Part shown: positions 46,462-55,641 of the stretch, piece by piece
Numbering within the stretch: position 1 is the stretch's first letter
Layout of the letters: each line of letters begins with the position of its first letter
Assembly: GCA_024274785.1 (NCBI GenBank)
Contig: JAJSAM010000063.1
Location: forward strand, 52,272 to 116,271
Source: Planctomycetota bacterium
Lineage (GTDB): Bacteria > Planctomycetota > JAJSAM01
DNA length: 64,000 bases
Reading direction: 5' to 3'
Program-made: the position numbers and the translations under genes
Notes under the pieces: model-generated
Seen by the model: only the letters and a program-made list of their open reading frames with translations
Database searches by the model: none
Told to the model about the DNA's origin: nothing

Positions 46462-47235
46462 CTACTTCCCCCACTGCGAGGGGTACTTGAACGCGTCGCG
46501 AAGCACCTTCGCGGGCGGCGCGAGCGGGAACAGCCGCCAGTATCGCTCCGGGTCGCGGAGCAGAAGCATCTGGCGCGCCCTCTGGGGATCACGCTCCAAC
46601 AGGTCGGCGAAGAACTCGTCGTCGTGCACGAGCGGGTCCTCCGCATCCATGTCCTCGTCGTCGGGACCGAGGGCCGTCTCCCCGAGGAAGGGCAGCGATT
46701 CGATGGTCTGCTCTTCGTCCAGACGCGCGACGACCCGGCGTCGCCGGTCCATCCGGTTCCGGATACCCACCACGGCATTGCCGAGCTGGGTGCGCTGCCG
46801 GTTCAGATCCCTGATCTCCGCATCCAGTTCGCCGATCTGCTTCTTCAGACGGCCGGCGCGCCGGACCGCGGCATCCTCGGAGCGGGTATCCTCCGCCGAA
46901 AGCGATGCGTCGAGGGCCAGGCGATACTCGGCGTCCTTGACGTCGCGTTCGGTGCGGAGTTCGTCGATCTTCATCGCCGTCTTCTGGACCTTGCGCCGGT
47001 AGAACCCGAGGGCTTCCCGCTCGGCCTTCTCGACCGAGGGGCCGCCGCCCAGGACGGCACGGCGCATGTCGCGCACCCTGGCCTTCAACTCCGCGGCCTG
47101 CAGCAGACCGCCGGGAGTCTTCTCCTTCTCACGAATGACTGCCGTGGCAGCGACCGTCTCGTCACGGTCGGCCACGTCCTGTGCGGACGCCGTCGTCGCG
47201 AACAGACACAGGAAGGACAACATGAGGATGCGCAT
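46462..47235 (-). CDS. exported coiled-coil protein of the ExbBD operon
   Basis: The 257-residue product begins with a signal peptide (MRILMLSFLCLFATTASAQ). Residues 30-170 are strongly charged and helical, with long heptad-like runs (KAEREALGFYRRKVQKTAMK, RRAGRLKKQIGELDAEIRDL), then an acidic segment and a short C-terminal domain (RYWRLFPLAPPAK). The start overlaps the preceding stop (TGATG). By position it corresponds to the periplasmic coiled-coil proteins of TonB2-type clusters. I cannot name the family. Confidence 0.72.
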   Translation of the reverse strand: MRILMLSFLCLFATTASAQDVADRDETVAATAVIREKEKTPGGLLQAAELKARVRDMRRAVLGGGPSVEKAEREALGFYRRKVQKTAMKIDELRTERDVKDAEYRLALDASLSAEDTRSEDAAVRRAGRLKKQIGELDAEIRDLNRQRTQLGNAVVGIRNRMDRRRRVVARLDEEQTIESLPFLGETALGPDDEDMDAEDPLVHDDEFFADLLERDPQRARQMLLLRDPERYWRLFPLAPPAKVLRDAFKYPSQWGK

Positions 47236-48314
47236 CACTCCCCCCCCTCATCCATGCCGCGTCCCTTCGAGTAGGCTTCGCGCAGGAGGTCCGAAGAACG
47301 CGGGAACGCGACCATCCCGCCTTCGACGTCCTGAACGCCGACAGTGAGTTTCTGCACCGACGAGTCTTCGAGCCAGTCGAGCACGTTGACCAGCCCCGGG
47401 CTCGGTCCCTCGAGTCCACCCTGCAGCGTGACGAGTTGCGTCAGTGCCCGCAGGATCTCGTGGGTGCGCGCACTGCGCTCGTAGGTTCCGAGGAACGTCT
47501 CGAGGTAGAGCAGATCGCGACTCATCTGGAGCCGGATCCGGTCGAGCGTCCCGAACATCTGGGAGAGCAGCACGTCGACGTTGATGTCGAACTTGCCCGT
47601 CACGCTCGCCGTGGCCCGGGAAGCTTCCCGCACCAGCCGGAGCCGGCTCTTGGCCAGTTCGAGGCCGTTCTTGCTGTTCTGGTACTTGAGCTCGAGCTGT
47701 GCCAGCTGCCGCCGCTTCAGCGCGGACATGGACGGCAACGGCTGGAAGGTCCTCCGGTCGAACTCGTCCGCGGAGAGGCCGTCGATGAACCTGGCGATCT
47801 CCTTGCCGGACGTATCGAGCATCCCGGTCCGCTGCTTCAGGTGCGTCAGGTTGCCCCGCTCGGTACCGAAGAGCAGCGCGATGTCCTGGGGCCTGACGTT
47901 GCTCGCCATGCGGTTCGCGTAGTAGCTGATCCGGTAGCGTTGGGACTGCAGGAAGTCCACGAGCTTGGCCTGCTTCCCCACCACCCCCGTCACGTACCCG
48001 CCGATGGCTTCGAGGATCGCTTCCTCGTTCATGCCGTTTTCGGGTGTCGCACTCCGGCGGAGTTCGTCGAGCATCTTGGCGATCTCCGCGGCCGTCTTCT
48101 GCCCCTCGGTCACCTCCGAGCGGTACTGTTCGAGCCGTTGCTCGAAACGCTTGAACTCCCGGATCGTGTCCCGGACGTCCAGTTCCTTGATGGTGACGGG
48201 GATCTCTTCGTCACGCGACGACTGGGCCGCGGCTGGCGCCGCAAACAGTGCCGCCACGAAGAGCAGGGCCACGATCCCACTGATCGGCACCCCACTGATC
48301 GGTCTGGTTTTCAT
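47235..48314 (-). CDS. exported helical protein, DUF3450-like in position
   Basis: The 359-residue product has a signal peptide (ISGIVALLFVAALFAAPAAA) and is mostly helical coiled coil (IREFKRFEQRLEQYRSEVTE, LKRRQLAQLELKYQNSKNGL). Its place before ExbB resembles DUF3450 proteins of Vibrio-type TonB2 loci, but it is longer and I see no decisive motif. An AGGAGA site precedes the ATG at 48314. It overlaps the next coiled-coil gene, so the two probably pair in the periplasm. Confidence 0.7.
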   Translation of the reverse strand: MKTRPISGVPISGIVALLFVAALFAAPAAAQSSRDEEIPVTIKELDVRDTIREFKRFEQRLEQYRSEVTEGQKTAAEIAKMLDELRRSATPENGMNEEAILEAIGGYVTGVVGKQAKLVDFLQSQRYRISYYANRMASNVRPQDIALLFGTERGNLTHLKQRTGMLDTSGKEIARFIDGLSADEFDRRTFQPLPSMSALKRRQLAQLELKYQNSKNGLELAKSRLRLVREASRATASVTGKFDINVDVLLSQMFGTLDRIRLQMSRDLLYLETFLGTYERSARTHEILRALTQLVTLQGGLEGPSPGLVNVLDWLEDSSVQKLTVGVQDVEGGMVAFPRSSDLLREAYSKGRGMDEGGE

Positions 48315-48333
48315 CGGTTTCTCCTCGCCTTGC

Positions 48334-49290
48334 TCAGGACTCGTCCTCAGCATTCCGAGCCGAGTCCTTCCCGGCTTCGTCTGGTCTCATCTGCACGCCG
48401 AACCGTTCGGTGGATGCTTCCACGAACAGCGCGGCAACTTCGTCGTCCGGCACTGCCTTCGACAGCCACGCAAACGTCTCCCGGCACCGGGCATCGCCGG
48501 TGAAGAACCGCTGCACGGCGAGCACGAACTTCGAGTCCGCGTTCGAAGGGACTCTCGCGCCCCGGTCCTCGAGGGCCTCCATGACCCGGTCGAACTCCAC
48601 CGCCTCGCGGTAGGCGGAGGCGACGGCGCGCCTCGTCCGCAGCAATTCCGGCCGGAGCCGCACCGCCTTGCGGATGGCCCGCGCCGCCGGCCCGTCCCGC
48701 CCGAGGGCGATGTGCGCCTGGGCGAGAGCCATGAGCGGCACGGCGTCATCGGGCGCGCCTTCGGCGGCGGACTTGAAGCGGAGGATCGCCCGTTCGTAGT
48801 CGGCGCGACGGAAAGCCTCCGCCCCGATGCGCAGGTCCGCGAGGACCTGCTGTGAAGTCTCCGAAGGCTCGTCCTTCCTCGCTTCGCGACGTTTGCGCGC
48901 CGCCTCCTCGGCCTGGTCGATCCGGGACTCGCTGCCCGGAACTTCCCGCCCTTCCGGCTCCGGGTCGCGCTGCTCGGGTGACGGCAAGAGGTTCTCGGGA
49001 TACAAGCGCCGAAAGCCCATCTCCCGGGGCACATACGCCGGACCCTCGTGCGTGGCCGGCTGGGCGGTGACCACCCGGGCGCCGCCGCGATAGACGCCCT
49101 GCGGATTGCGATGCTCCCGCTTCTTCCGGCTTTCCCGCTTCTTGCGGCAGACCGCGCAGGGACACAAGCGGTGTCCTCCGCGAGGTTCACGAACCTGTCC
49201 CCAAACGGGGGCAGGTGAAGCCAGGAACAGCAGTCCGGCCAGGCAAAGCAGGGTCAGTCGAAACACACCGGGGGCGATCCGCATCGGCAT
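48334..49290 (-). CDS. exported TPR protein, first gene of the ExbBD operon
   Basis: The 318-residue product begins with a signal peptide (MPMRIAPGVFRLTLLCLAGL), followed by a Cys pair and a very basic stretch (CPCAVCRKKRESRKKREH), an unstructured region, and TPR units from residue 165 (IGAEAFRRADYERAILRFKS, LMALAQAHIALGRDGPAARA). A GGGAGGAG site lies before the ATG. It is 19 bases upstream of the coiled-coil gene. TPR proteins are also part of Vibrio/Shewanella TonB2 clusters, which supports a related transport or motility machine. Confidence 0.75.
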   Translation of the reverse strand: MPMRIAPGVFRLTLLCLAGLLFLASPAPVWGQVREPRGGHRLCPCAVCRKKRESRKKREHRNPQGVYRGGARVVTAQPATHEGPAYVPREMGFRRLYPENLLPSPEQRDPEPEGREVPGSESRIDQAEEAARKRREARKDEPSETSQQVLADLRIGAEAFRRADYERAILRFKSAAEGAPDDAVPLMALAQAHIALGRDGPAARAIRKAVRLRPELLRTRRAVASAYREAVEFDRVMEALEDRGARVPSNADSKFVLAVQRFFTGDARCRETFAWLSKAVPDDEVAALFVEASTERFGVQMRPDEAGKDSARNAEDES

Positions 49291-49582
49291 CACACTCCTC
49301 CCGTTTCCTGTGGAGGCATTCCACGAGGCAACGAGCTCTGTCTCGCACGTCGCGTGCCGATGACAGCGTGGAGGGGTTGATGTCGCCGGGCAGGAGGAGT
49401 CGGGCCGGCGTCGGCGGTGCGGTCGGCGGTGTGGTGAGCGGGTGCTAGCGGGCTGTGACGACCGGCTCACAGCGCGGCCCCGCCGAGCGTGGCTTCACCT
49501 GCGGCTCAGCCGCGCGGTGATCGGGCGAGCCCCCCTCCCCGCAGTGCGGGAGCCGTCTTGCGGAGCGACCGATCCGGCGGGG
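49291..49582. other. intergenic region between the polysaccharide and ExbBD operons
   Basis: About 290 bases, downstream of the methyltransferase gene and upstream of the TPR gene, both on the minus strand. It holds GGCGGTG-type short direct repeats (about 49410-49436) and no convincing ORF. The promoter of the ExbBD operon should lie here. Confidence 0.35.
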
Positions 49583-50338
49583 TCAGGAGTCACAGCCCGG
49601 CCGTCTCAGCTCTTCCCGCATCTTCCTGACAAACGCCGCGTGGCGCGCCCGCCACACGTACTTGCGGGTCCAGAATCCGAGCTTCCGAATCGCGGACATC
49701 GGCACCGTGACTCGCGCGAACACCGGGTTCCGGGCCAGGACCAGGTCCGCGAATTCATTGTCGTTCCACACCTTCCGGTAGGTGAAGTAGACCGGTTTGA
49801 GCGTTGTCGCCGAGAGGATATCCACCAGCGCAACCGTCTCATCGATCACCTGCAGACCCTCCGGTTCCTCGGCCTTGAGGAACTCCTGGTACTCCGGCGT
49901 CGGGTAGGTGAGAATCACGATGCCGTCATCGGTCAGCACATCCTCGATCGAGCTGAAAAGCGGGGCGTGGCTCGACATGGGGATGTGCTCGATCACATCG
50001 GCCAGCAGCACCGCGTCGAACGGACCGCGCGCCTTCAGTTCCTCCGCCTGCTCGACAACATCGAGCACGGCGAATTCCACATTCGCAGTGCCCTGATAGG
50101 CCTTCGCGATGCGGACGTTGTTGCCACTGATGTCGACGCTGAAGACATGCCCCGCACGCCGGCACAGATGCCGGGTAAGGATGCCAACGCCGCAACCGAT
50201 CTCGAGCACGCGGGCGCCAGGGGTCAGGAAGCGATCGCACAAGGCCTTGATCGAATCCTGCCTTTCGTTCGGCCGGCGAAAGTCGTTGAGGAGAACGCTT
50301 CCCGAAAACTCGTCGTAGTATTCACGGACGTCGGCCAT
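49583..50338 (-). CDS. SAM-dependent methyltransferase
   Basis: The 251-residue class I methyltransferase shows VLEIGCGVGILTRHLCRRAG (SAM-binding motif I, residues 44-63), SVDISGNNVRIAK, and LLADVIEHIPMS. The C-terminal part is basic. It is the last gene of a four-gene polysaccharide operon and overlaps the upstream GT4 by 17 bases, so it likely methylates a glycan or lipid-linked intermediate. Confidence 0.85.
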   Translation of the reverse strand: MADVREYYDEFSGSVLLNDFRRPNERQDSIKALCDRFLTPGARVLEIGCGVGILTRHLCRRAGHVFSVDISGNNVRIAKAYQGTANVEFAVLDVVEQAEELKARGPFDAVLLADVIEHIPMSSHAPLFSSIEDVLTDDGIVILTYPTPEYQEFLKAEEPEGLQVIDETVALVDILSATTLKPVYFTYRKVWNDNEFADLVLARNPVFARVTVPMSAIRKLGFWTRKYVWRARHAAFVRKMREELRRPGCDS

Positions 50339-51503
50339 CGATTGCCTTTCGATAGATATCGACCAGGATCTCATTCTGCCGGTGGATGTCGAACGACGCC
50401 TCGATCCTGGCACGGGCCCGCGCCGGCATCCCGGGGTCCGTCCGGCCGAGGCTTTCGAGGCACTCGACGTACGCGTCGACATCACGCTCAGCGACCAGGT
50501 AGCCCTCCTGTTTGTCCGCCACCAGTTCAGGAATCCCGGAGTGCAACGTGCTGATCACCACGAGTCCGCGGGACATCGCCTCCATCATGACGGTTGGAAT
50601 CCCCTCCATCTCTCCCGATGCGGTCGTGACGCTGTGATGCACAAAGACATCCGCGTCGCGCATCAGTTCACTGACCTCAGCGGGGACGAGCATGCCGGGA
50701 AAGCGCACGCGTTCCGCGATACCCCGGGCGCGACACAGAGCTTCGGCCGGTGCTTTCCAGGGTCCGTCACCGGCGAGGGTGAGCACATGACCATCGTGTC
50801 GTGAGAAGTACCGCGCGAATGCCTCGATCGTGTACCGGTGCCCTTTCTTCTCGACGAAGTTGGACACTTGCACGAAGTGGAGTGGTTTCGCGTCGGCGAT
50901 CTTCTTCGCAACGGGGATGCGCTCGACGAAGTCGAAGTTCTCGACCGGCACACCAATGTAGTGCACGTCGAGGGAAGAGTGGTCCACCCCGAACGGATCC
51001 AGCCTCCTGGCCATGTCTCCGGACACGGTCACCACATGCGCGTAGCGGAACAGCTCCCGCAACTCCCGGGCATAGGACTTCACGCGCAGGAGACTCGATG
51101 CATCGAAGCCATGAAAGGTCACCACGAGCGGGATGCCGAGGTCGCGCGTCAGCTCCAGCATGTCGAGCCCGTAGTTTCCGAAGTGAGCGTGCACGAGCCG
51201 CACGGAGTGATCCACCAGGGCGCGGCGCCAGGCTGATTTCTGCGCTCGGCTGAGCATCGTGTAGCGCCCGGTCAGCATCCTGGCCAGGTAGATCAACCCC
51301 TTCTCGCCCGGGTGGCGCCGGCACTCGTAGACGGGCTCGAAGGGATACAGGTGGCGGTTACGCAGTTCGGCGGTCAGGACGATGGGGCGAAACGCACCGG
51401 ATACCCCCTGCAACTGCCGGTAGACAAACGTCTCCGACGGAGACAGAAAGTAGCGGGTGTAGACGGCGACGGCCGGTTTGTGCGCAGGTGAAGCCGGGCT
51501 CAT
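50322..51503 (-). CDS. GT4 glycosyltransferase
   Basis: The 393-residue GT-B enzyme carries TRYFLSPSETFVYRQL at the start, LVHAHFGNYGLD, VVTFHGFDAS, FVQVSNFVEKKGH and the donor-site block EGIPTVMMEAMSRGLVVIST. This pattern is common in colanic acid/exopolysaccharide enzymes (WcaL/AmsK-like). It overlaps the upstream GT4 by 4 bases and the methyltransferase by 17. Confidence 0.88.
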   Translation of the reverse strand: MSPASPAHKPAVAVYTRYFLSPSETFVYRQLQGVSGAFRPIVLTAELRNRHLYPFEPVYECRRHPGEKGLIYLARMLTGRYTMLSRAQKSAWRRALVDHSVRLVHAHFGNYGLDMLELTRDLGIPLVVTFHGFDASSLLRVKSYARELRELFRYAHVVTVSGDMARRLDPFGVDHSSLDVHYIGVPVENFDFVERIPVAKKIADAKPLHFVQVSNFVEKKGHRYTIEAFARYFSRHDGHVLTLAGDGPWKAPAEALCRARGIAERVRFPGMLVPAEVSELMRDADVFVHHSVTTASGEMEGIPTVMMEAMSRGLVVISTLHSGIPELVADKQEGYLVAERDVDAYVECLESLGRTDPGMPARARARIEASFDIHRQNEILVDIYRKAIDGRRP

Positions 51504-52750
51504 GCGACTACCTCGTCGAGCAGGCGGGCGAGCTCCTCGGCCTGCACGTGTCGAGCGTAGCGCGAAGCGAACGCCGGATCGGGCCCGGGCGGGTCCTTCG
51601 CATCAAACCAGAGTTGAAGAGTCGCGGCGATGCCGGCGACATCGTCCGGGCGGTGCATGGCGACGCCCGACACGCCGGCGAGAAAACGGGCTGATTCATT
51701 CTCCCCGGTGATGACCAGCATCGGCCGGCGGGTCCGCAGGTACTCGTAGAGCTTGCCCGGAAGCGCAGTCGGGCAGAACGACGTGGGAATCAGCAGGAGG
51801 ACGTCGCTCTCCCCCATGCGTGCAATCACCTCACGGCGGGGCACCGGATCCACCCACGAGACCCGTCCGTCGAGCCCGCATTCGAACGCCGCCGCGCGGT
51901 GCTCCCGGTGGGTCGTACCGATCTGGGCCAACCGGATGGAGGAGAAACGTTCGTCCTGTTTGGCGAGCAGATCCATGGCTCGCAACACCGGCACCGGGCT
52001 GCGCCCCTCCTTCATGCTTCCGGTGTGGAGGATGTGGAGCCTTCCCGGGGGCTTTTGCGGCGGGGCGATGTCCTTGAATTCGGCCTCATCGAAGCCGTTG
52101 CGGATCAGCGCCATCCGGTCGGCGCGGTCCGGATACCGCCGCGCATAACGATCCATGCTTCCTTCCGTAACGTGAATGAGGCGGGCGGCCCGGCGGACCA
52201 GCAGCGCCTCCAGCGGGTAGGAAGTGAGGCGCTGGACGACGTTTTCCCGCCCCCCCGGCGGGTTGCCGGCCCAGTCGTCCCGGAAGTCCGCCACGAACGG
52301 GACCCTCGAGATCCGGGCCGCCAGCGCCGCGAGGAGCGCCACCGAGAATGGTGGGGCGGTGGCGAAGATCACGTCCGGCCGGTGGCGCCGGATCAGGCGG
52401 AGTGCGTTCGCCAGGCCGAGAGGCCAGAGCAACACCGCATCGTCCGGAAACAGGACGTAGTTCTTCATCCGGCGGACGATGTTGATCAGCGCGGCCCGGC
52501 CGCGATGCCCGGAGTCGATGTGAACGGCTCGATAGGCCTTTCGAAACAGCGCAAAGTGGCTCGGCATCCGGGTCACCGTGGCGGACCGGTGCACCGGTTC
52601 GGTGAGACTCTCCGGCGGCATCTTCACAGAGAGCACGTGAGACTCCCACCGCTTCGGCAGGTAGGTCAGGAACTTCTCGATGCGCACCGATCCGCCGGGC
52701 ACGATCAGATCGGGGAATTTGAAGGCGAGAACCAGCACTCGGCGTGTCAA
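51500..52750 (-). CDS. GT4-type glycosyltransferase
   Basis: The 416-residue protein has an N-terminal half with KFPDLIVPGGSVRIEKFLTY and DVIFATAPPFSVALLAALAA, then VADFRDDWAG, ILHTGSMKEGRSP and LPGKLYEYLRTRRPML, in the pattern of WbuB-like enzymes. The donor-site E-x7-E is relaxed (YEYLRTRRP). It starts within the end of the flippase gene (4-base overlap), so it is part of the surface polysaccharide operon. Confidence 0.85.
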   Translation of the reverse strand: MTRRVLVLAFKFPDLIVPGGSVRIEKFLTYLPKRWESHVLSVKMPPESLTEPVHRSATVTRMPSHFALFRKAYRAVHIDSGHRGRAALINIVRRMKNYVLFPDDAVLLWPLGLANALRLIRRHRPDVIFATAPPFSVALLAALAARISRVPFVADFRDDWAGNPPGGRENVVQRLTSYPLEALLVRRAARLIHVTEGSMDRYARRYPDRADRMALIRNGFDEAEFKDIAPPQKPPGRLHILHTGSMKEGRSPVPVLRAMDLLAKQDERFSSIRLAQIGTTHREHRAAAFECGLDGRVSWVDPVPRREVIARMGESDVLLLIPTSFCPTALPGKLYEYLRTRRPMLVITGENESARFLAGVSGVAMHRPDDVAGIAATLQLWFDAKDPPGPDPAFASRYARHVQAEELARLLDEVVA

Positions 52751-54075
52751 GAGCGTTCCCTCCGCAGGGCGGCGATGAGATCTCCCGTCAGCCGGCCGTA
52801 CGCTTTCAGATCATTGACGCCGGGCAGGAGCAGTGTCCGGAGGGAGCTGCCCGTCTGAGCCCGAAAGAAGAGCACCGCGGCCGCGAGTGCGGCGAGGTAA
52901 CCGGAGCTCGAGGCGATCGCCGCTCCCCGGATGCCCATCCGGTCGAGGAGCAGAAAGAGCATGCCGAGGTGCACCGCGAACCCGATCCCACTACCGACGG
53001 CGTAGAGGTAGGGACGGTTGGAGCGGTAGATGATCCAGGAGAAGATGTTCGTGGCGACTCCCAGGGCAGCGACGCCGGGAAGCAGGAGCAACAGCGGCGT
53101 CACCGCCGGGAGGAACGCCTCGGAGTAGAAAAGGCCGATGAAGGGTCGAGCGATCACCAGCAGGATCGTCGCGGCGCCGAGACCGGTCAGCACTGCGTGG
53201 CGGGAGCTGACGCAGACGGACTCGACGGCCTCATCCGCGGAGCCGCCCGTGACCCTCTTCAGAACCGAACCGGCGACCACCGAGTTGAGGATCCGCAGGT
53301 GCCCCGCCAGGGTCGCGGAGATGCTGTAGAACCCCAGCGCGGCGAGCCCCACGCGGTTGGCGACCACGAACTGGTCCAGATTGAACAGGAGCTGCATCAG
53401 GACGTTGCCGATGTAGACCGCGAACCCGAACCGGAGTGCTTGCACGAAACCGGTCCATTCGAATCTGAGCGGCTCGGACCCGTGCAGTCGGCGAAGTGAC
53501 ATAAAGGCCACGAGGGACTGCGCGAAGACGAGCCCCACCACCAGGTAGGCCCAGGCGCGGGCGTCGGCTCGGAGCAGAATCAATGCGCCGCATCCGATCG
53601 GGTAGAAAGCCATGACGATGGCGAGCAGCCGGTTGCAATGCCGCTGCCGGCCGAGTGCCGTCATCAGCCCCTGCCAGACGAACACGTAGAGCACCGCCGG
53701 CGTCAGCGCCAGACCGATGATCAGGTACTCCTCGGGAATGTCGGGGAAAACCTTCTCCAGGAGTTCGACACCCCCGAGCGCCATGAAGCCCAACCCCGCC
53801 AGCACCGTGAACAGCACGAGGACGAGGACGTTGGCGTGGACTCGCGGCAGCCGCTCGGTGTGTCCGCGAAGCTCGTGGACGCCCGCGCCGTTGATGCCCA
53901 GTTCGACGATCCGGGTCAGCAGGTAGGGGCAGAGGAACAGGAAGGCGATGAGCCCCTTGCCTTCCGGCCCGAGGGCCCGGGCGATGATCACGCCCGCCAG
54001 GAACGACGCGGCCAGCGACAACCCGCGGTAGCCGAAGGCTCCAAAAGCCTCGACCCGCAGGTTCTGCCGGCTCAA
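52747..54075 (-). CDS. polysaccharide flippase, Wzx/MATE-like (MurJ/PST family)
   Basis: The 442-residue membrane protein has about 12-14 hydrophobic segments and starts AFGAFGYRGLSLAASFLAGV, IIARALGPEGKGLIAF, a signature of Wzx-type oligosaccharide transporters (the ALGPEGKG motif). It also holds GLALTPAVLYVFVWQGLMTALGRQ. It should move lipid-linked repeat units across the inner membrane. It is the first gene of the operon 54075 to 49583 (flippase, GT4, GT4, methyltransferase). Confidence 0.88.
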   Translation of the reverse strand: MSRQNLRVEAFGAFGYRGLSLAASFLAGVIIARALGPEGKGLIAFLFLCPYLLTRIVELGINGAGVHELRGHTERLPRVHANVLVLVLFTVLAGLGFMALGGVELLEKVFPDIPEEYLIIGLALTPAVLYVFVWQGLMTALGRQRHCNRLLAIVMAFYPIGCGALILLRADARAWAYLVVGLVFAQSLVAFMSLRRLHGSEPLRFEWTGFVQALRFGFAVYIGNVLMQLLFNLDQFVVANRVGLAALGFYSISATLAGHLRILNSVVAGSVLKRVTGGSADEAVESVCVSSRHAVLTGLGAATILLVIARPFIGLFYSEAFLPAVTPLLLLLPGVAALGVATNIFSWIIYRSNRPYLYAVGSGIGFAVHLGMLFLLLDRMGIRGAAIASSSGYLAALAAAVLFFRAQTGSSLRTLLLPGVNDLKAYGRLTGDLIAALRRERS

Positions 54076-54329
54076 AACACTCTTGCTGATGTCTGTACCG
54101 ATTGCTCTTTTCCTCTGCTGCAGCTCCCGTCGCTAGATTCATCGGCAGATTTGCGATAACCGCAATCCCGGAATCCCGGGGCCGCTTGCGAACCCATGGG
54201 CGTGCCCGTGGCCCCCGCTGTGCTTGACAAGTTCCGCCGATCGGTGCGAAGCTCTCCTTTCAGGGGTGGAGGAACCTCTTTGTTCCCCCGGATCCTGGGT
54301 CTTCACACAATCTGGAGCTGATCGGAACG

Positions 54330-54626
54330 ATGATCAAGAAAGCATATCGGAAGTCGAAGAAGAGCTGTCTCGTCACGTTCACCATGCCCGCGGAGGTCTC
54401 TGCCGGGGCGGTCCACCTGTGCGGCGAGTTCAACGGTTGGAACGAGGAGAACCTGCCGCTTCTCCGGCGCAGGAACGGCCGGTTTTCCCGCTCCGTTCCG
54501 CTGCCGGCGGGCCGGAGCTACCGCTTTCGCTACCTGATCGACAACCATCGATGGGAGAACGACGGGGCGGCGGACGATTACGTTCCGAACCCGTTCGGTA
54601 CGGAGGATTCGGTCGTCGAGATCTGA
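54330..54626 (+). CDS. isoamylase N-terminal/CBM48-like mini-protein
   Basis: The 98-residue protein is almost only a CBM48/early-set Ig-like domain: SCLVTFTMPAEV, VHLCGEFNGWNEENLPLL, SVPLPAGRSYRFRYLID and YVPNPFGTEDSVVEI. Such domains bind glycogen-type alpha-glucans; free-standing copies are common in proteobacteria and others. It may mark glycogen granules. It is followed by sodN 82 bases on. Confidence 0.88.
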   Translation: MIKKAYRKSKKSCLVTFTMPAEVSAGAVHLCGEFNGWNEENLPLLRRRNGRFSRSVPLPAGRSYRFRYLIDNHRWENDGAADDYVPNPFGTEDSVVEI

Positions 54627-54708
54627 TGGCAGTTCGCACCGTTCGTCGGTGCGGGCCCTCTCCACCGCTATCATTCACGTTGTTCTCGACAGCGGAGGAG
54701 AAGATCAG

Positions 54709-55170
54709 ATGCTTTCCAAGTTCCTTTCGAACCTGAAGACCGAGGCCGCCGAGGCCCATTGTGACGGCCCCTGCGGGATCTACGACCCCGCGTCGGCGCG
54801 GATCGCCGCGGAAGCCGCACTCTCGATGACGAAGAAGATCCTGGCCCTGACGCCTCCTTCGGGCGACGACGCGACGGCCGTGGCCGCCTACCACAACACG
54901 GTGAGCCGCTACGTCGCCATCAAGGAGGAGCAGGCGCACCTGGCGAAGACCGAGTTGCTCGTGCTGTGGACCGACTACTTCAAGCCGGAGCACCTCGACG
55001 CGTACCCGGACCTGCACACCACCTTCTGGAAGGCCGCGAAGCTCTGCTCGGCCGTGAAGGTCGAGGTGAACCAGAACCAGGCCGAAGAGCTGATGGCCGC
55101 GATCAGGGGGATCCACGAGATCTTCTGGGCCACCAAGGGCCGGACGGTGGAGTGGGTGACGGCCGGGTAG
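54709..55170 (+). CDS. sodN: nickel superoxide dismutase (with propeptide)
   Basis: The 153-residue product is a Ni-SOD. After a 16-residue propeptide comes HCDGPCGIYDP, the Ni-hook: His1, Cys2 and Cys6 of the mature protein (residues 17, 18 and 22). The rest is the four-helix bundle (ALSMTKKILALTPPSGDD, HLAKTELLVLWTDYFKPEHL). A GGAGGAG site lies before the ATG. It removes superoxide as a cytoplasmic hexamer after the propeptide is cut by SodX, coded next. Confidence 0.95.
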   Translation: MLSKFLSNLKTEAAEAHCDGPCGIYDPASARIAAEAALSMTKKILALTPPSGDDATAVAAYHNTVSRYVAIKEEQAHLAKTELLVLWTDYFKPEHLDAYPDLHTTFWKAAKLCSAVKVEVNQNQAEELMAAIRGIHEIFWATKGRTVEWVTAG

Positions 55171-55523
55171 TGGCTCCGCACCTCGCAGAGAACCGCTTCA
55201 AGAGCCGGATGCTCTGGCTCCTGGGTCGGCGGCGGCGCGTGCGGGTGAGCGGGGATTCCATGTCCCCCCTGCTGTGCGACGGGGATGAGGTCTTCGTCGA
55301 CCCCGGGGCGTACGCAAATGGTCCGCCGCGGGTCGGCGATGTCGTGCTGTCCGCGCACCCTTATCGCACGGACACGCAGCTCATCAAGTCGGTCCGCGAG
55401 GTCGACCGGGGGGGAGCGGTCACGCTCGTCGGCGAGAACCCGTCCGCCAGCACCGACAGCCGCTCGTTCGGGCCGGTTCCGGCTGACCACCTCCGCGGCC
55501 GGGTGGTGACCCGGCCCCGCTGA
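55170..55523 (+). CDS. sodX: Ni-SOD maturation protease (SodX/signal peptidase-like)
   Basis: The 117-residue product is a compact S26-type peptidase: VSGDSMSPLLCDGDEVFVDP with the nucleophile Ser30, DTQLIKSVREVD with the general base Lys73 and VTLVGENPSASTDSRSFGPV. These match the Ni-SOD-specific maturation proteases. The GTG start overlaps the sodN stop (TAGTG), so the two are coupled. It cuts the SodN propeptide to expose the Ni-binding N-terminus. Confidence 0.92.
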   Translation: MAPHLAENRFKSRMLWLLGRRRRVRVSGDSMSPLLCDGDEVFVDPGAYANGPPRVGDVVLSAHPYRTDTQLIKSVREVDRGGAVTLVGENPSASTDSRSFGPVPADHLRGRVVTRPR

Positions 55524-55541
55524 CCGGTCCCCGGGAGATCT

Positions 55542-55577
55542 GGAGATCACCGCCAGCGGCCGCCGGGCTCCCCCCTC
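55542..55577. repeat. partial copy of the helicase gene 3' end
   Basis: GGAGATCACCGCCAGCGGCC and the next 8 bases (55542-55569) match 57347-57374 at 27 of 28 positions, and similarity fades over the next 8 bases. In the minus frame both encode RRPLAVIS/WRPLAVIS. It is a stray copy of the end of a DUF1998-helicase gene, 1.8 kb from the intact one. Confidence 0.75.
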
Positions 55578-55641
55578 CGGGGAGGCAACGAAGGACGATC
55601 TCGTCGGCCGGTTCCCCGGCGGACCGCCCGTCATGACTCCG

